Position numbers and translations under genes: made by a program. The notes below the pieces were generated by a model. That model did not search any database, was not told the origin of the DNA, and saw nothing but the letters and a program-made list of their open reading frames with translations. Source: Chelativorans salis (GTDB taxonomy: Bacteria > Pseudomonadota > Alphaproteobacteria > Rhizobiales > Rhizobiaceae). Taken from it: a stretch of 64,000 bases of DNA. How positions within the stretch are numbered: the stretch's first letter is position 1; each line of letters starts with the position of its first letter. The stretch is taken from the NCBI RefSeq assembly GCF_025336525.1, contig NZ_JAOCZP010000001.1, forward strand, positions 744,001 to 808,000, given 5' to 3'. This document shows, piece after piece, positions 16,007 to 25,147 of the stretch.

Positions 16007-17541
16007 GACCGTTGCCGGACCTGGCCATCTGGGGACTTGCGGCAGCCGCCTCGCTCGCCATCCATGGCTCTCTGGCTGCATGGCTGGTCCTGCTGCCGGC
16101 CCCGAACCGGGCCGCGGAGGGAGAGACGATGATCGCCGTGCATGCCATGCCTTCCAGCCTACCGCAAAGCGTGAACAGCGGCATGGCGCTCCGACCGGTG
16201 GAGGCGGCCGGAACGGTGGCCGCCGAGGGCGGCACGCTCAAGTCAATCGCAAAGGCACGCACGGGCGGTGAGGAAGCCGATCTCCTGCGGCCGGCCACCA
16301 CCGCCTCGGCCGCGCTGTCGCCGACTGCCGCCGGCCGGGAGATCGGCGGAACCGAGGCGGATCCGGTTCCAGCCGCTGCCATATCTGAACGTCGCGTGGC
16401 GCGGGAAAGTGCTGCAGCACCTCGCGCTGCGCAGCCGCCGCCTGGTGAGGCCTCGCCGGTCCTCAAACCCAGCGCCACCGGCGGGTCGGTGCGGGCCTCG
16501 ACCGCGGCATCGGCGGCTGCACCCCGGGCGGACCGAGAGGCGGCGGTCCTGGATGCCCGAACCGCCGGGGGGGCTGAGATCGCGCAAAGTCCGGCCCCCG
16601 GGGTGATAGCCTCGGTCCCGCTTGCCGAGCAGCCCAACCGCACCGCGCCGGTCGCCACCAGTGCCGCGGGCGCGCAACCACCGCACGCCTCGGCCGAGAA
16701 GAAGGTTGCCGCGCGGGCTCTCCCGCCGGCTGGGGCGGATGCCGTGCGCCATCGAGGCGGCGCTCCGGCCATCGCCGCGGAAGAAAGGGTCACGGTGGTT
16801 GCGCCCGCCGAGCGGGAGGTACCATCAGCCCAAAGCGCCAGCCCGAGCAGCGGGACCACCGAGGCGGTGGCCGTTGTCGTACCGCCGAAGCCGCTTCCTC
16901 CTGCGCGAGTGCAGGAGGTCGATCCGTACACCCAGGTCCTGGAGTATCTGGCCGGCTACGACGCGGACAATTGCTTCCTCGCGCTGCCCTCCCGCGGGAA
17001 AGGAGGTCGGGTGACGATCGATGGCTTCGCGCTGAAACCCGCCGAAGTATCGCGCTTTACGGCAGAGCTGGCGTCTCTCACCGGCGTGGATGTCGAGCCG
17101 AGCGGGCATTCCGTCTCGCCCGATCAATGTCGCGCCCTCTCCTTTGCGCGCGGACTTGCCGCCTACCCCACTCCCGGCCTTTCAATCCGCCTCGAAGCGC
17201 AGAGTATCAGGAGCGGCACCTATCTCTCCGGCCAAGTCGGCAACCTGCGCCGCGGGATGCTCTACCTGATCGTCATCGACGACGAGGGAAAGGTCCAGGA
17301 AATCGATCAGTTGTTCCAAGGGGCGGCGGGCGAGATCGGCTTCGAGGCGCCGATGACGCTGACGCGCGGGCCGGTTGAGACGGTGCAGCTTCTTCTTGCC
17401 GTCGCCAGCGACGTTCCGCTGACAACCTTCGCATCCCACGAGGGCGAAACGGCGGAGACCTACTTTGCCGCGCTGGCGGAGGAAATCGGGCGCACGGAGA
17501 CGGCTGTCGATTTCGGCTTCACCTTCTTCTTCGTCAACTGA
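16003..17541 (+). CDS. TolA/TonB-like protein sharing a C-terminal domain with the T6SS kinases
   Basis: A 512-residue protein with TolA architecture: an N-terminal membrane anchor (residues ~7-31), a long low-complexity Ala/Pro/Glu linker (~35-300) and a globular periplasmic C-terminus (~307-512). The C-terminal domain is not TolA or TonB. It contains NCF (Cys324), a GF turn, SPDQC (Cys376), a GTYLSGQV strand, then YLIVIDDEGKVQEIDQLF and GFEAPMTLT. The same order and both cysteines recur in the two Ser/Thr kinases at 17552 and 57078, which end in the equivalent domain. The second half also resembles DUF4384 (a YLYVxxxDxxGKVxxLFP type strand), tentatively. It is the fifth gene of the operon starting at 13999 and convergent with the kinase gene (10-bp gap). 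Confidence 0.85.
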   Translation: MRPLPDLAIWGLAAAASLAIHGSLAAWLVLLPAPNRAAEGETMIAVHAMPSSLPQSVNSGMALRPVEAAGTVAAEGGTLKSIAKARTGGEEADLLRPATTASAALSPTAAGREIGGTEADPVPAAAISERRVARESAAAPRAAQPPPGEASPVLKPSATGGSVRASTAASAAAPRADREAAVLDARTAGGAEIAQSPAPGVIASVPLAEQPNRTAPVATSAAGAQPPHASAEKKVAARALPPAGADAVRHRGGAPAIAAEERVTVVAPAEREVPSAQSASPSSGTTEAVAVVVPPKPLPPARVQEVDPYTQVLEYLAGYDADNCFLALPSRGKGGRVTIDGFALKPAEVSRFTAELASLTGVDVEPSGHSVSPDQCRALSFARGLAAYPTPGLSIRLEAQSIRSGTYLSGQVGNLRRGMLYLIVIDDEGKVQEIDQLFQGAAGEIGFEAPMTLTRGPVETVQLLLAVASDVPLTTFASHEGETAETYFAALAEEIGRTETAVDFGFTFFFVN

Positions 17542-17551
17542 CCGCCCGCAT

Positions 17552-19369
17552 TCACCCTCCGAGGCGGAAATACTTGGCCACCGCGGTTCCGTTCGACTGC
17601 CGTGCGCGGACCTCCGTCAGGATGCGCGGGAACAGATCGGCAGCCGGCGTCGGCGCCGTGAACTCCGCGGCCTCAATCCCGTCCGGACTGGCGAGGGTGA
17701 CGATCAGTTGAGGTGCCGGCTTCCCTCGCGCTAAGTCGGCCGCGGTCAATCCGATATTGATGCTGAACGTCGCTGCGTCGCCCCCAGCCTTCAGCCTGTT
17801 GTTCAAGCTGTAGGCCATCCCCCGGTGGTCGACCAGGATGACGTCGGCCTTGCGCCCGCCGAGGCCCTGCAACTGCCCGCGTATCTCCGCGCCGTTCGGA
17901 AGCGCCATCTGCCGCAGCGCCAATTCCGGCGCCCGTGCCGGCAAACTGGCCATTTCGCGCAGGAGGTCGGTGACGATGCATTGCTCGGGTTCGATCAAGC
18001 GTACGCCGACCTCGGGTTCGATGCCGAAAGTGCTCTCGTATGCCGCTTGCAATTCGACGAACGGCTCCACATTCCTGCCGAAGCCCTCCAGCTCCGTCGC
18101 CGAGGCCGAGGTCGCCGTTACATAGAAGCAGTCGCCGCCGGAATAACTTCTGAGCCAGGAAAGCCGGTTCTCCGCCTGGTCGACCGTGCCCGGATTTTCG
18201 TCAGGCGTCGGCTGCGTCGGCGGTGGCTGAGCGGGCTCGTCCGCCTCCCCCGCGGCCGGGCCGCTGGGGGGCGTGTCGGGCCCCTCCGGTACCGCCGGAG
18301 GTGGATCAGGCAGGACTGCCGGCTCCCCAGTCGCCTCCTGCTGATACGAAGGCTCGAACAGCCCTCCGAAATATGCTCCGGCAAAGACCACCGCTGCGGC
18401 TAAGAGCGCCAGAAGAGCCAGCGCACCACCGCGCCGGCGTCGGGATGGGGGCGCCGGTGCTGGGCCATTCCGTGCAAAGGGCGGCATTACCGGCGCAGCG
18501 GGATGGGCGCGGTCGGCACTCGGCTGCCAATCGGCGACCTCCTGCATGCTCGGCGGACGATCTCGCGGGTCCGGCTGCAGCATCGTCTCGAGCAGGGGCC
18601 GGAAATCGGAATCGATGCTGCTCAGGTCGGGAATGTCCCGGCGCTTTTCGATTATCTCGAGCTGTGAGCCGGACATATCCATCGGCTTGCCGCGTAGGGC
18701 GGCGGCGAGAACGAGGCCGAGGCTGTAGATATCGGACCGCTCTGTGATCTCGCCGCCGAAAAGACCAAGCTGTTCGGGCGAGATATAGTTGTATTTGCCG
18801 GCGAATTTCCCGCCAAGAAGCGTCCCGCCGCCCACCACCGCCGAGCGTGCGATGCCGAAGTCGATGATCTTGGCCTTCTCCACGCTTCCGCCGGGAAGGA
18901 TGATGTTGTCGGGCGAAAGATCGCGGTGGATGACGCCCGCCTCATGGGCTGCGGCCAGACCTGCGGCAACGCGTCGGCGCAATCTCCAAACCCTTTCGGG
19001 CGGCATAGCTCCCTGGCGCAGGACCTCCGCGAGCGGCTTTCCGTTGACGAATTCCATCGCCAGATAGGGGCGACCGATGCCCTGGTCGATCGTGAAGACG
19101 TGGTAGCGGACGATGGCCTCGTGCGACAGATGGTTGAGGATGGAGGCTTCCTTCCTGAAGAGCGCGAGGATGGCGGGGTCGCGCGCGAATTCGGGCAGCA
19201 CGATCTTGATGGCGACCGGGTCCCCGGTCTGAATATTGTGCCCGCGGAAGACCTCGCCCATGCCACCGGAGCCTAGTCGCTCGTCGAGCTCGTAGATGCC
19301 GCTCAACTGGGTGCCCAGCGTAACGCTCGCCATCGCGGGCATGATGCGGGTTTTCTCGTCAGATGACAT
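17552..19369 (-). CDS. ppkA: T6SS-associated Ser/Thr protein kinase, PpkA type (copy 1)
   Basis: A 605-residue transmembrane kinase. The catalytic domain (~20-275) has the glycine loop RLGSGGMGEV, Lys54 (VAIK), HRDLSPDN (148-155) and DFG (170-172), so it should be active. After a proline-rich stretch comes one membrane helix (~314-337), another Pro-rich linker, and an extracytoplasmic domain (~405-605) with CF (Cys414) and IEPEQC (Cys464). That domain is homologous to the tail of the kinase at 57078 and of the TolA-like protein next door. It replaces the VWA domain of Pseudomonas PpkA. With the phosphatase at 19393 and the FHA proteins it forms a threonine-phosphorylation circuit expected to gate T6SS assembly. 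Confidence 0.9.
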   Translation of the reverse strand: MSSDEKTRIMPAMASVTLGTQLSGIYELDERLGSGGMGEVFRGHNIQTGDPVAIKIVLPEFARDPAILALFRKEASILNHLSHEAIVRYHVFTIDQGIGRPYLAMEFVNGKPLAEVLRQGAMPPERVWRLRRRVAAGLAAAHEAGVIHRDLSPDNIILPGGSVEKAKIIDFGIARSAVVGGGTLLGGKFAGKYNYISPEQLGLFGGEITERSDIYSLGLVLAAALRGKPMDMSGSQLEIIEKRRDIPDLSSIDSDFRPLLETMLQPDPRDRPPSMQEVADWQPSADRAHPAAPVMPPFARNGPAPAPPSRRRRGGALALLALLAAAVVFAGAYFGGLFEPSYQQEATGEPAVLPDPPPAVPEGPDTPPSGPAAGEADEPAQPPPTQPTPDENPGTVDQAENRLSWLRSYSGGDCFYVTATSASATELEGFGRNVEPFVELQAAYESTFGIEPEVGVRLIEPEQCIVTDLLREMASLPARAPELALRQMALPNGAEIRGQLQGLGGRKADVILVDHRGMAYSLNNRLKAGGDAATFSINIGLTAADLARGKPAPQLIVTLASPDGIEAAEFTAPTPAADLFPRILTEVRARQSNGTAVAKYFRLGG

Positions 19370-19392
19370 CGCGCAGGAACCGCTCCCGGAAC

Positions 19393-20181
19393 TTAGAACG
19401 GGCCATTGGTGCCTCTCCTCGTCGTCTCCGCCTCGTGCACCTTGACGATGACAACTGTCACATTGTCTGTCGCGCCGCGCGACAGCACCAGTTCGAGAAG
19501 GTGCTCGCAGGACTGCTGGGCGCTATGTCCCGTCACTGCTTCCCGGATTTCCTCGTCGCTCACATGGGCTGTCAGCCCGTCCGTATTCAGCACGAAGACG
19601 TCGCCGGGCAGCGTCTCGCTCTGCATGGCGTCGATCTCGACATCCTCAGTAACCCCGATCGCCCGCGTGATGACATTGCGGCGCGGCCAGGATTGGGCTT
19701 CCGCCGGATCGATCATGCCCCTGTCGAGAAGCTCTTGCACCTCGCTGTGGTCGCGCGAGACCTGCGTGATCGCACCGTCACGGACAAGGTAGATGCGGCT
19801 GTCGCCGGACCACAAACATGCATAACGGCCGTCGAAGGCGAGGAGAGCCGCGACCGTGGAGCCGATCGTAACACCGCCCCTTGCCGTCGACAGTCGACGG
19901 ATTTTGGAGTGAGCGCGCGCGATCCGATCCTCGAACTGGGCCAGAAGTTCCGGCGCAGAGTGTACGGCGGTCAAACCGCTCATCTGCTCGACGATGCTGG
20001 CCGAAGCCACTTCGCCCGCGTCGTGGCCGCCCATACCATCGGCGACCAGCCAGACGCCGCTGGCCGGATCCATGAGGAAACCGTCCTCGTTGATCTGGCG
20101 GACACGGCCCCTATGGCTCAGGCCAAAGCTTTCGAAGGTCAACGACACGGTATTTGCAAAGCCCGCCTTCGACATGTGCAT
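19393..20181 (-). CDS. pppA: PP2C-family Ser/Thr phosphatase, PppA type
   Basis: A 262-residue cytoplasmic PPM/PP2C phosphatase. The metal-binding and catalytic motifs are present: RGRVRQINEDGF, LVADGMGGHDAGEVAS, YACLWSGDSRIYLVRDG, LNTDGLTAHVSDEEI and the terminal GATDNVTVVIV. It removes phosphate from targets of the PpkA-type kinases and resets the pathway. It precedes kinase copy 1 in the same direction with a 23-bp gap, so the two are probably co-transcribed from a promoter in the 142-bp region before 20324. Only one phosphatase gene accompanies the two kinases in this island. An internal ATG at 20175 is an alternative start. Confidence 0.9.
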   Translation of the reverse strand: MHMSKAGFANTVSLTFESFGLSHRGRVRQINEDGFLMDPASGVWLVADGMGGHDAGEVASASIVEQMSGLTAVHSAPELLAQFEDRIARAHSKIRRLSTARGGVTIGSTVAALLAFDGRYACLWSGDSRIYLVRDGAITQVSRDHSEVQELLDRGMIDPAEAQSWPRRNVITRAIGVTEDVEIDAMQSETLPGDVFVLNTDGLTAHVSDEEIREAVTGHSAQQSCEHLLELVLSRGATDNVTVVIVKVHEAETTRRGTNGPF

Positions 20182-20323
20182 TCCACCCCACCCGCCGCCG
20201 TCTATCTCCCGGACGGCATGCGTTCACTGCCATTTTTTCGGGTGCTCGCGCGCGGCTGTGCGATCGCACCCTTCCGCCTGCGCCGCAACATTGCGCGTGA
20301 TACGGCGGTCGGCACCGGTCGTC

Positions 20324-23071
20324 TCAATCGAACGCATAGGTGAAGCCGCCATCGGAAGCACCGACCGTCACTTGGGTGATGGACTGCCCGTCGAGCATGC
20401 GGTTCAGGACCCCACGGCTCAGCTCGGGCAGCAGCGTGTTCGTTAGGATTGCGTCGATCATGCGTCCGCCGGACTCGATCTCGGTGCAGCGCGCTTTGAC
20501 GAGATCCATCACGCCGTCACCGATGATAAGCTCCGCCCCGGAGGTCTCGCGCAGACGCCGGGCGACCTTTGTGAAGTGGTGCCTGGTGATGGCCTCGATC
20601 ATCGCATCCGACAACGGGTAATAGGGTATCGTCACCACCCGGCCGAGAAAGGCCGCCGGGAAAACCTTCAGCAGCGGCGAACGCAAAGCCTTGTCGAGAT
20701 CCTCCATCTTCGCCCGCTTCTGCCCGTTGCCCGTGCGATCCATGATCACCTCGGAGCCGACATTGGACGTGAGCAGGATAAGCGTGTTCTTGAAATCGAT
20801 GCGCCGGCCTTCGCTGTCATCCATCATTCCCTTATCGAAGACCTGGAAGAAGATCTCGTGTACGTCGGGATGTGCCTTCTCGACCTCATCGAGCAGGATG
20901 ACCGAATAGGGCCGGCGGCGTACCGCCTCCGTCAGGATGCCACCCTTGCCGTACCCAACATAGCCCGGAGGCGCGCCCTTGAGGGTGGAGACCGTGTGCG
21001 CTTCCTGGAACTCCGACATGTTGATGGAGATGAGGTTCTGCTCGCCGCCGTAAAGCGTCTCGGCGAGCGCCAGCGCTGTCTCGGTCTTGCCGACGCCCGA
21101 TGGGCCGCAGAGGAGGAAGACGCCGACCGGTTTTTCCGGCGCGCCGAGCCCCGCCCTGCTCGTCTGCACGCGTCTGGCGATCATCTCCATGGCATGATCC
21201 TGGCCGACAACGCGTTCCGAAAGTATGGCGGCGAGGCGCAGCGCTTTTTCCGTCTGGCTCGTGAGCATGCGGCCGGTCGGGATGCCGGTCCAGTCCTGCA
21301 CCACCGCGGCAACCGCGTTGCGGTCGACCGAAGGCAGGATCAGCGGTGTCTCGCCCTGGGCCTCGGCAAGCTCGGTCATGAGCTCGCGCAAGCGCGCAAG
21401 ATCGGCCGCAGGGTCGGCAGCCGCCTGCGCAGAGGCCGGCTCCGCCGGTGGCAACTCGGTCGCTGGGTCTCCAGGCTCTTCCGCCTCCGGGGCCTCGCTC
21501 TCGGCCTCTGCCTCGTCGAGCGCCACGCCCTCGCCGCGAAGCCGCGCGCGAAGTGTAAGGATTTCCTCCACCAGCGCTTTTTCACGCTCCCAGCGTTCCT
21601 GCGCGGCGGCAAGGGACGTCTCGATTTCGGCAAGCCCGGCCTCGACCCGCGCCTGCCGGTCGGCAACTTCGATGCCGATCGCCGCCTCGCGCCCGATGAT
21701 ACCGCCCTCCACCTCCAGCGCCTGCTTGCGACGCAGAAGGTCCTCCACTTCCGCCGGCGTGGCGTGCTGCGAGACGGCAACGCGTGCGCAGGCGGTGTCC
21801 AGCAGGCTCACCGCCTTGTCCGGCAGCTGCCGTGCCGGGATGTAGCGGTGCGAAAGGGCGACCGCCGCCTCGATGGCCTCGTCGAGGATCTGCACCTGGT
21901 GATGTTTTTCCAGGATACCCGCCACGCCACGCAGCATGAGCACGGCCGCCGCCTCCGACGGCTCCTCAATCTTCACAACCTGGAAGCGGCGGGTGAGCGC
22001 GGGGTCTTTCTCGATGTGCTGCTTGTATTCCGCCCAGGTGGTGGCGGCGATGGTACGCAGCTCGCCGCGCGCAAGCGCCGGTTTCAGAAGATTGGCGGCA
22101 TCGCCCGTGCCAGCAGCACCGCCGGCGCCGATCAGCGTGTGCGCCTCGTCGATGAAGAGGATGATGGACGTTTCGGACGACTGCACCTCGTCTATCACCG
22201 CCTTGAGCCGCTTTTCGAACTCGCCCTTCACGCTGGCTCCAGCCTGCATCAGCCCGACGTCGAGCATTCTGAGGCTGATATCCTTGAGCATTGGCGGAAC
22301 GTCACCTGCGGCGATCCGCAGGGCGAAGCCCTCGACGACGGCCGTTTTCCCCACGCCGGCCTCGCCGGTCAGGATCGGGTTGTTCTGGCGGCGCCGCATC
22401 AGGATATCGATGATCTGCCGGATCTCGGGGTCGCGACCGACGACCGGGTCGATCTTGCCGCTCTTCGCCCGCTCCGTCAGGTCTGTGGCATATTTCGCCA
22501 GCGCCGACTCGCCGCCCGCAGGCCGCCGCTTCGGCATTTGCTCCGGAGCGGCGTCGCCGGCAGTTCCTTCCAGTGAACCTTCCACCACCTCGGCGAAGCG
22601 GGTGATGACGGTGTCTGCGTCGATCTTGTCGAACTCACCGCTGATCTTCGACAACAGGCCTTCCAGGACGGGCGTCCTCAGGCAGGCAAGCAGGATATGG
22701 CCGCTGCGTACCTCGCCGGCCGCAAACTCGAGCGTGGCCAGGCTCCAGGCCTCCTGTATGGCGTGGAAGATATGGTCGGAGAATTCCTCGATCGACGTGG
22801 CGCCGTAGGGCAGCTTGTCCACCGCGCGGGTGAGGTCGGCGGCGAGCCTACCTGCATCGATCCCGGTGTCTGCCAGGATGAACTGGACGTCCGAGCGGTC
22901 CGACAGCGTGAGCTGCTCGACGAAGTGCACGAGTTCGACATAGGGATTGCCGCGCAGCTTGGCTGTCTCGGCCGCCGCCTTGAAGGCGCGCAGACAGGTG
23001 GGATTGAGCTTGCCGACCAGTTCCTTGCGCTTGACGCTCTGCGATGACCTGCGCGTGCCACTGGCCTCCAT
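20324..23071 (-). CDS. tssH: T6SS AAA+ ATPase ClpV (TssH)
   Basis: A 915-residue Hsp100-type ATPase that disassembles contracted TssB-TssC sheaths. The N-terminal domain (RAFKAAAETAKLRGNPYVEL; LVHFVEQL) is the ClpV type. The first AAA module has Walker A GEAGVGKTA (~232-240) and the second GPSGVGKTE (~653-661), and between them lies a coiled middle domain. The Arg/Glu-rich insertion before the second module contains a low-complexity acidic/Pro stretch (~540-580). It faces away from tssA, sharing the AT-rich divergent region 23072-23449, so sheath synthesis and recycling are probably co-regulated. Confidence 0.95.
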   Translation of the reverse strand: MEASGTRRSSQSVKRKELVGKLNPTCLRAFKAAAETAKLRGNPYVELVHFVEQLTLSDRSDVQFILADTGIDAGRLAADLTRAVDKLPYGATSIEEFSDHIFHAIQEAWSLATLEFAAGEVRSGHILLACLRTPVLEGLLSKISGEFDKIDADTVITRFAEVVEGSLEGTAGDAAPEQMPKRRPAGGESALAKYATDLTERAKSGKIDPVVGRDPEIRQIIDILMRRRQNNPILTGEAGVGKTAVVEGFALRIAAGDVPPMLKDISLRMLDVGLMQAGASVKGEFEKRLKAVIDEVQSSETSIILFIDEAHTLIGAGGAAGTGDAANLLKPALARGELRTIAATTWAEYKQHIEKDPALTRRFQVVKIEEPSEAAAVLMLRGVAGILEKHHQVQILDEAIEAAVALSHRYIPARQLPDKAVSLLDTACARVAVSQHATPAEVEDLLRRKQALEVEGGIIGREAAIGIEVADRQARVEAGLAEIETSLAAAQERWEREKALVEEILTLRARLRGEGVALDEAEAESEAPEAEEPGDPATELPPAEPASAQAAADPAADLARLRELMTELAEAQGETPLILPSVDRNAVAAVVQDWTGIPTGRMLTSQTEKALRLAAILSERVVGQDHAMEMIARRVQTSRAGLGAPEKPVGVFLLCGPSGVGKTETALALAETLYGGEQNLISINMSEFQEAHTVSTLKGAPPGYVGYGKGGILTEAVRRRPYSVILLDEVEKAHPDVHEIFFQVFDKGMMDDSEGRRIDFKNTLILLTSNVGSEVIMDRTGNGQKRAKMEDLDKALRSPLLKVFPAAFLGRVVTIPYYPLSDAMIEAITRHHFTKVARRLRETSGAELIIGDGVMDLVKARCTEIESGGRMIDAILTNTLLPELSRGVLNRMLDGQSITQVTVGASDGGFTYAFD

Positions 23072-23449
23072 CGGACCTGCTCCTGATCGGACTGGCTGGG
23101 CAATAACTTGCCATACAAACCGGACTTTACAAAGCGAGATCGGGAGAGTTACGGGAGTTCGCCGGATGATGAAGAGATTTTTCTATGGATTCTCCGCATG
23201 TTGTATGTGGATTCCTCATAAATCCACTCACTTGCGAAACTTTACATGCAGATCATAAAACTTAGCCTTTCTTGTAAATTATTACATCCAAAAGATATGT
23301 GTGCGGCGCAGCAATCGTTCAAAAAGATACATTCATGAACTCAATTGCGTAATCTTGTTCCTTTTCGGATTCTGCTGAATTGTTACAACGGAAAATCATG
23401 TGCTAAAGTAGCGCATGCCCGGCCTCGAACCTGGGCGCAGGGGGTTGGC
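23072..23449. promoter_or_regulatory. AT-rich divergent regulatory region between clpV and tssA
   Basis: About 380 bp without a gene separates the two outward-facing T6SS transcription units. By my count only 20 of the 60 bases at 23221-23280 are G or C and the flanking 60-base lines are 37-42 percent, against roughly 65 percent in the surrounding genes. TTGTTA near 23380 followed 17 bases later by CTAAAG is a weak promoter candidate for tssA. I found no sigma-54 type GG-N10-GC element. Such AT-rich tracts in rhizobia are typical targets of the MucR/Ros silencers, which is an inference here. Confidence 0.6.
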
Positions 23450-24601
23450 GTGATTGATCTTGCTCTCTGGCTGAGTCCTTTGGACGGTGAGAATCCGTCG
23501 GGAGAAGACTTGCGCAACGATCCGCGCTTCCACGAGCTGGAACGCCTCGCGGAGCCGCAGGTCGAGGTAGTTCACGACGAGCGCAACAAGCCCTCCTCCC
23601 AGATGACGATCCCCGTCGACTGGGCGGCCGTGCTGGAAAAAACGGAGGAGTTGCGGGCGCATGGCCGGGACCTCCGCCTGCTCGTCCTCCTCACGCAGGC
23701 CCTCGCTAACGAAGAAGGGTTTGCCGGCCTCACGCAGGGCCTGACGCTTATTGCCAAGACAATTGAAACCCATTGGGACACGGTGCACCCGGCGCTGCGG
23801 TCCAATGCGCCGCCGCGCGAGGCTGCGCTGCGCCGTACAAACGCACTTCTGGAACTGCAGAACAGCCAAACCGGGCTGCTGGCGAACCTCAGGCAAAGAA
23901 CGTTCTTCGCCCCGCGCGGCATCGGACCGATCAGCGGACGCGACCTGGAGCAGGGTTCACTCGACGAGCGCACGGTGCTGCAGGAAGCGGCATCGGGCCT
24001 CAACAGCGCGGAGCAGGCCGAACTTGCCAGCGCGCACGAGCAGCTTCTGTCGCGCGTGCGCGGTGGGTGCGCTGCACAGGCCGATCAGGCAGGCGAGGAG
24101 ATGACCTCGCTTGTCGCCGACATCCGCGACACGCTCACCGCCCTGGATGCAATCGGGGCCGCACTCAAGTCGCGGCTTGAAGCCGAGGTCGCCGTCGCTC
24201 CGGAGTTGCGCAAGTTCATGGAACGCGTGCTCACGACGCTTGAGCGCACCGCCGCATCCCGCAATTCGGAAACCGCCGATCTCCCGGCCACTCCGGAAGT
24301 GATGCGGCCCAACGGACAGGACCAAACGGCCGCGGCGGCCAATACAGGGGGAAGCGCGCCGCTCCCGTCGCGGATCAACTCGCGGGAAGACGTCGTCAAA
24401 TGCCTCGACCTCGTCATCGCCTTTTATGACCGCACGGAGCCATCGAGCCCGATCCCGCATCTGGCCCGGCGCATCCGGCGGATGGTGCCGATGGATTTCC
24501 TCGAGCTGATGGAAGACCTCGCGCCGTCGGGGCTGAAGGAATTCCGTCTTCTCGCCGGCACCCCCGACAACAGAAAGACGGCTCAGAAAGACGAAAGGTA
24601 G
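23450..24601 (+). CDS. tssA: T6SS cap/baseplate protein TssA
   Basis: A 383-residue protein with the ImpA N-terminal domain: LWLSPLDGENPSGEDLRNDP, then FHELERLAEPQ and LLVLLTQALANEEGFAGLTQ. It ends with a conserved C-terminal segment (DVVKCLDLVIAFYDRTEPSS; RRMVPMDFLELMEDL). TssA coordinates baseplate docking and sheath polymerisation. The GTG at 23450 was chosen over an upstream ATG because GGGGG lies just before it and the conserved N-terminus begins there. It is the first gene of the main T6SS operon, followed by tssB after six bases. Confidence 0.92.
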   Translation: MIDLALWLSPLDGENPSGEDLRNDPRFHELERLAEPQVEVVHDERNKPSSQMTIPVDWAAVLEKTEELRAHGRDLRLLVLLTQALANEEGFAGLTQGLTLIAKTIETHWDTVHPALRSNAPPREAALRRTNALLELQNSQTGLLANLRQRTFFAPRGIGPISGRDLEQGSLDERTVLQEAASGLNSAEQAELASAHEQLLSRVRGGCAAQADQAGEEMTSLVADIRDTLTALDAIGAALKSRLEAEVAVAPELRKFMERVLTTLERTAASRNSETADLPATPEVMRPNGQDQTAAAANTGGSAPLPSRINSREDVVKCLDLVIAFYDRTEPSSPIPHLARRIRRMVPMDFLELMEDLAPSGLKEFRLLAGTPDNRKTAQKDER

Positions 24602-24607
24602 CAGACC

Positions 24608-25144
24608 ATGAGTGAAACCAAGGCCAAGGTCATAGAGAGAAACCGCGCGCCGCGGGTGCAGATCGCCTATGAGGTGGAGCACTATGGCAGCCCGACCACG
24701 ATCGAACTGCCCTTCGTTATGGGCGTGATCGCCGATCTCGCGGGCGCATCGGAGACACGCGAAGCACAGAAATCGGTACAGGACCGCGGTTTCGTTGAGA
24801 CCGACGCGGGGCGTTTCCCGAAATTCATGGAGGCGCTGGGGCCGCGCGTGAAGGCGCGCGTGAAGAACGTGCTCCCGCAGCCCGAGGGAGAGGAGCGCGA
24901 GGAAGAGCTTGCGGTCGACCTGACATTCTCCAACATGGGCGACTTTGCACCCGACCGCATCGCCGAACAGGTGCCGCAGCTTGCCGAGATCCTGAAGATG
25001 CGCCGGCAGCTCGTCGAACTCCTCGGCTTTATGGACGGCCGGGTCGATGCGGAAAAGCGCATCGCACAGTTGCTGAACAACGAACCGCTTCTGGGCCAGA
25101 TCGCCAGCCAGGCGCTGGAAGACCAAAGCAAGGTTGAGGAATAA
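24608..25144 (+). CDS. tssB: T6SS sheath small subunit TssB (VipA)
   Basis: A 178-residue sheath protein. The N-terminal strand RAPRVQIAYEVEHYG, the pattern ELPFVMGVIADLAG and the C-terminal PQLAEILKMRRQLVELLGFMDGR identify the family; the last part forms the helix that interlocks with TssC. Together they build the contractile tube around Hcp in the cytoplasm. Length is normal. The gene lies between tssA and tssC with gaps of six and three bases. Confidence 0.96.
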   Translation: MSETKAKVIERNRAPRVQIAYEVEHYGSPTTIELPFVMGVIADLAGASETREAQKSVQDRGFVETDAGRFPKFMEALGPRVKARVKNVLPQPEGEEREEELAVDLTFSNMGDFAPDRIAEQVPQLAEILKMRRQLVELLGFMDGRVDAEKRIAQLLNNEPLLGQIASQALEDQSKVEE

Positions 25145-25147
25145 GCC

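Noticed and set aside
20576-22576. A 666-codon plus-strand frame opposite clpV
   Set aside because: Shadow of the well-supported ClpV gene.
23072-23449. A sigma-54 promoter for the T6SS core
   Set aside because: No GG-N10-GC element with correct spacing was found; the nearest TGGC...TTGC at ~23447 has the wrong spacing and lies in the tssA start.
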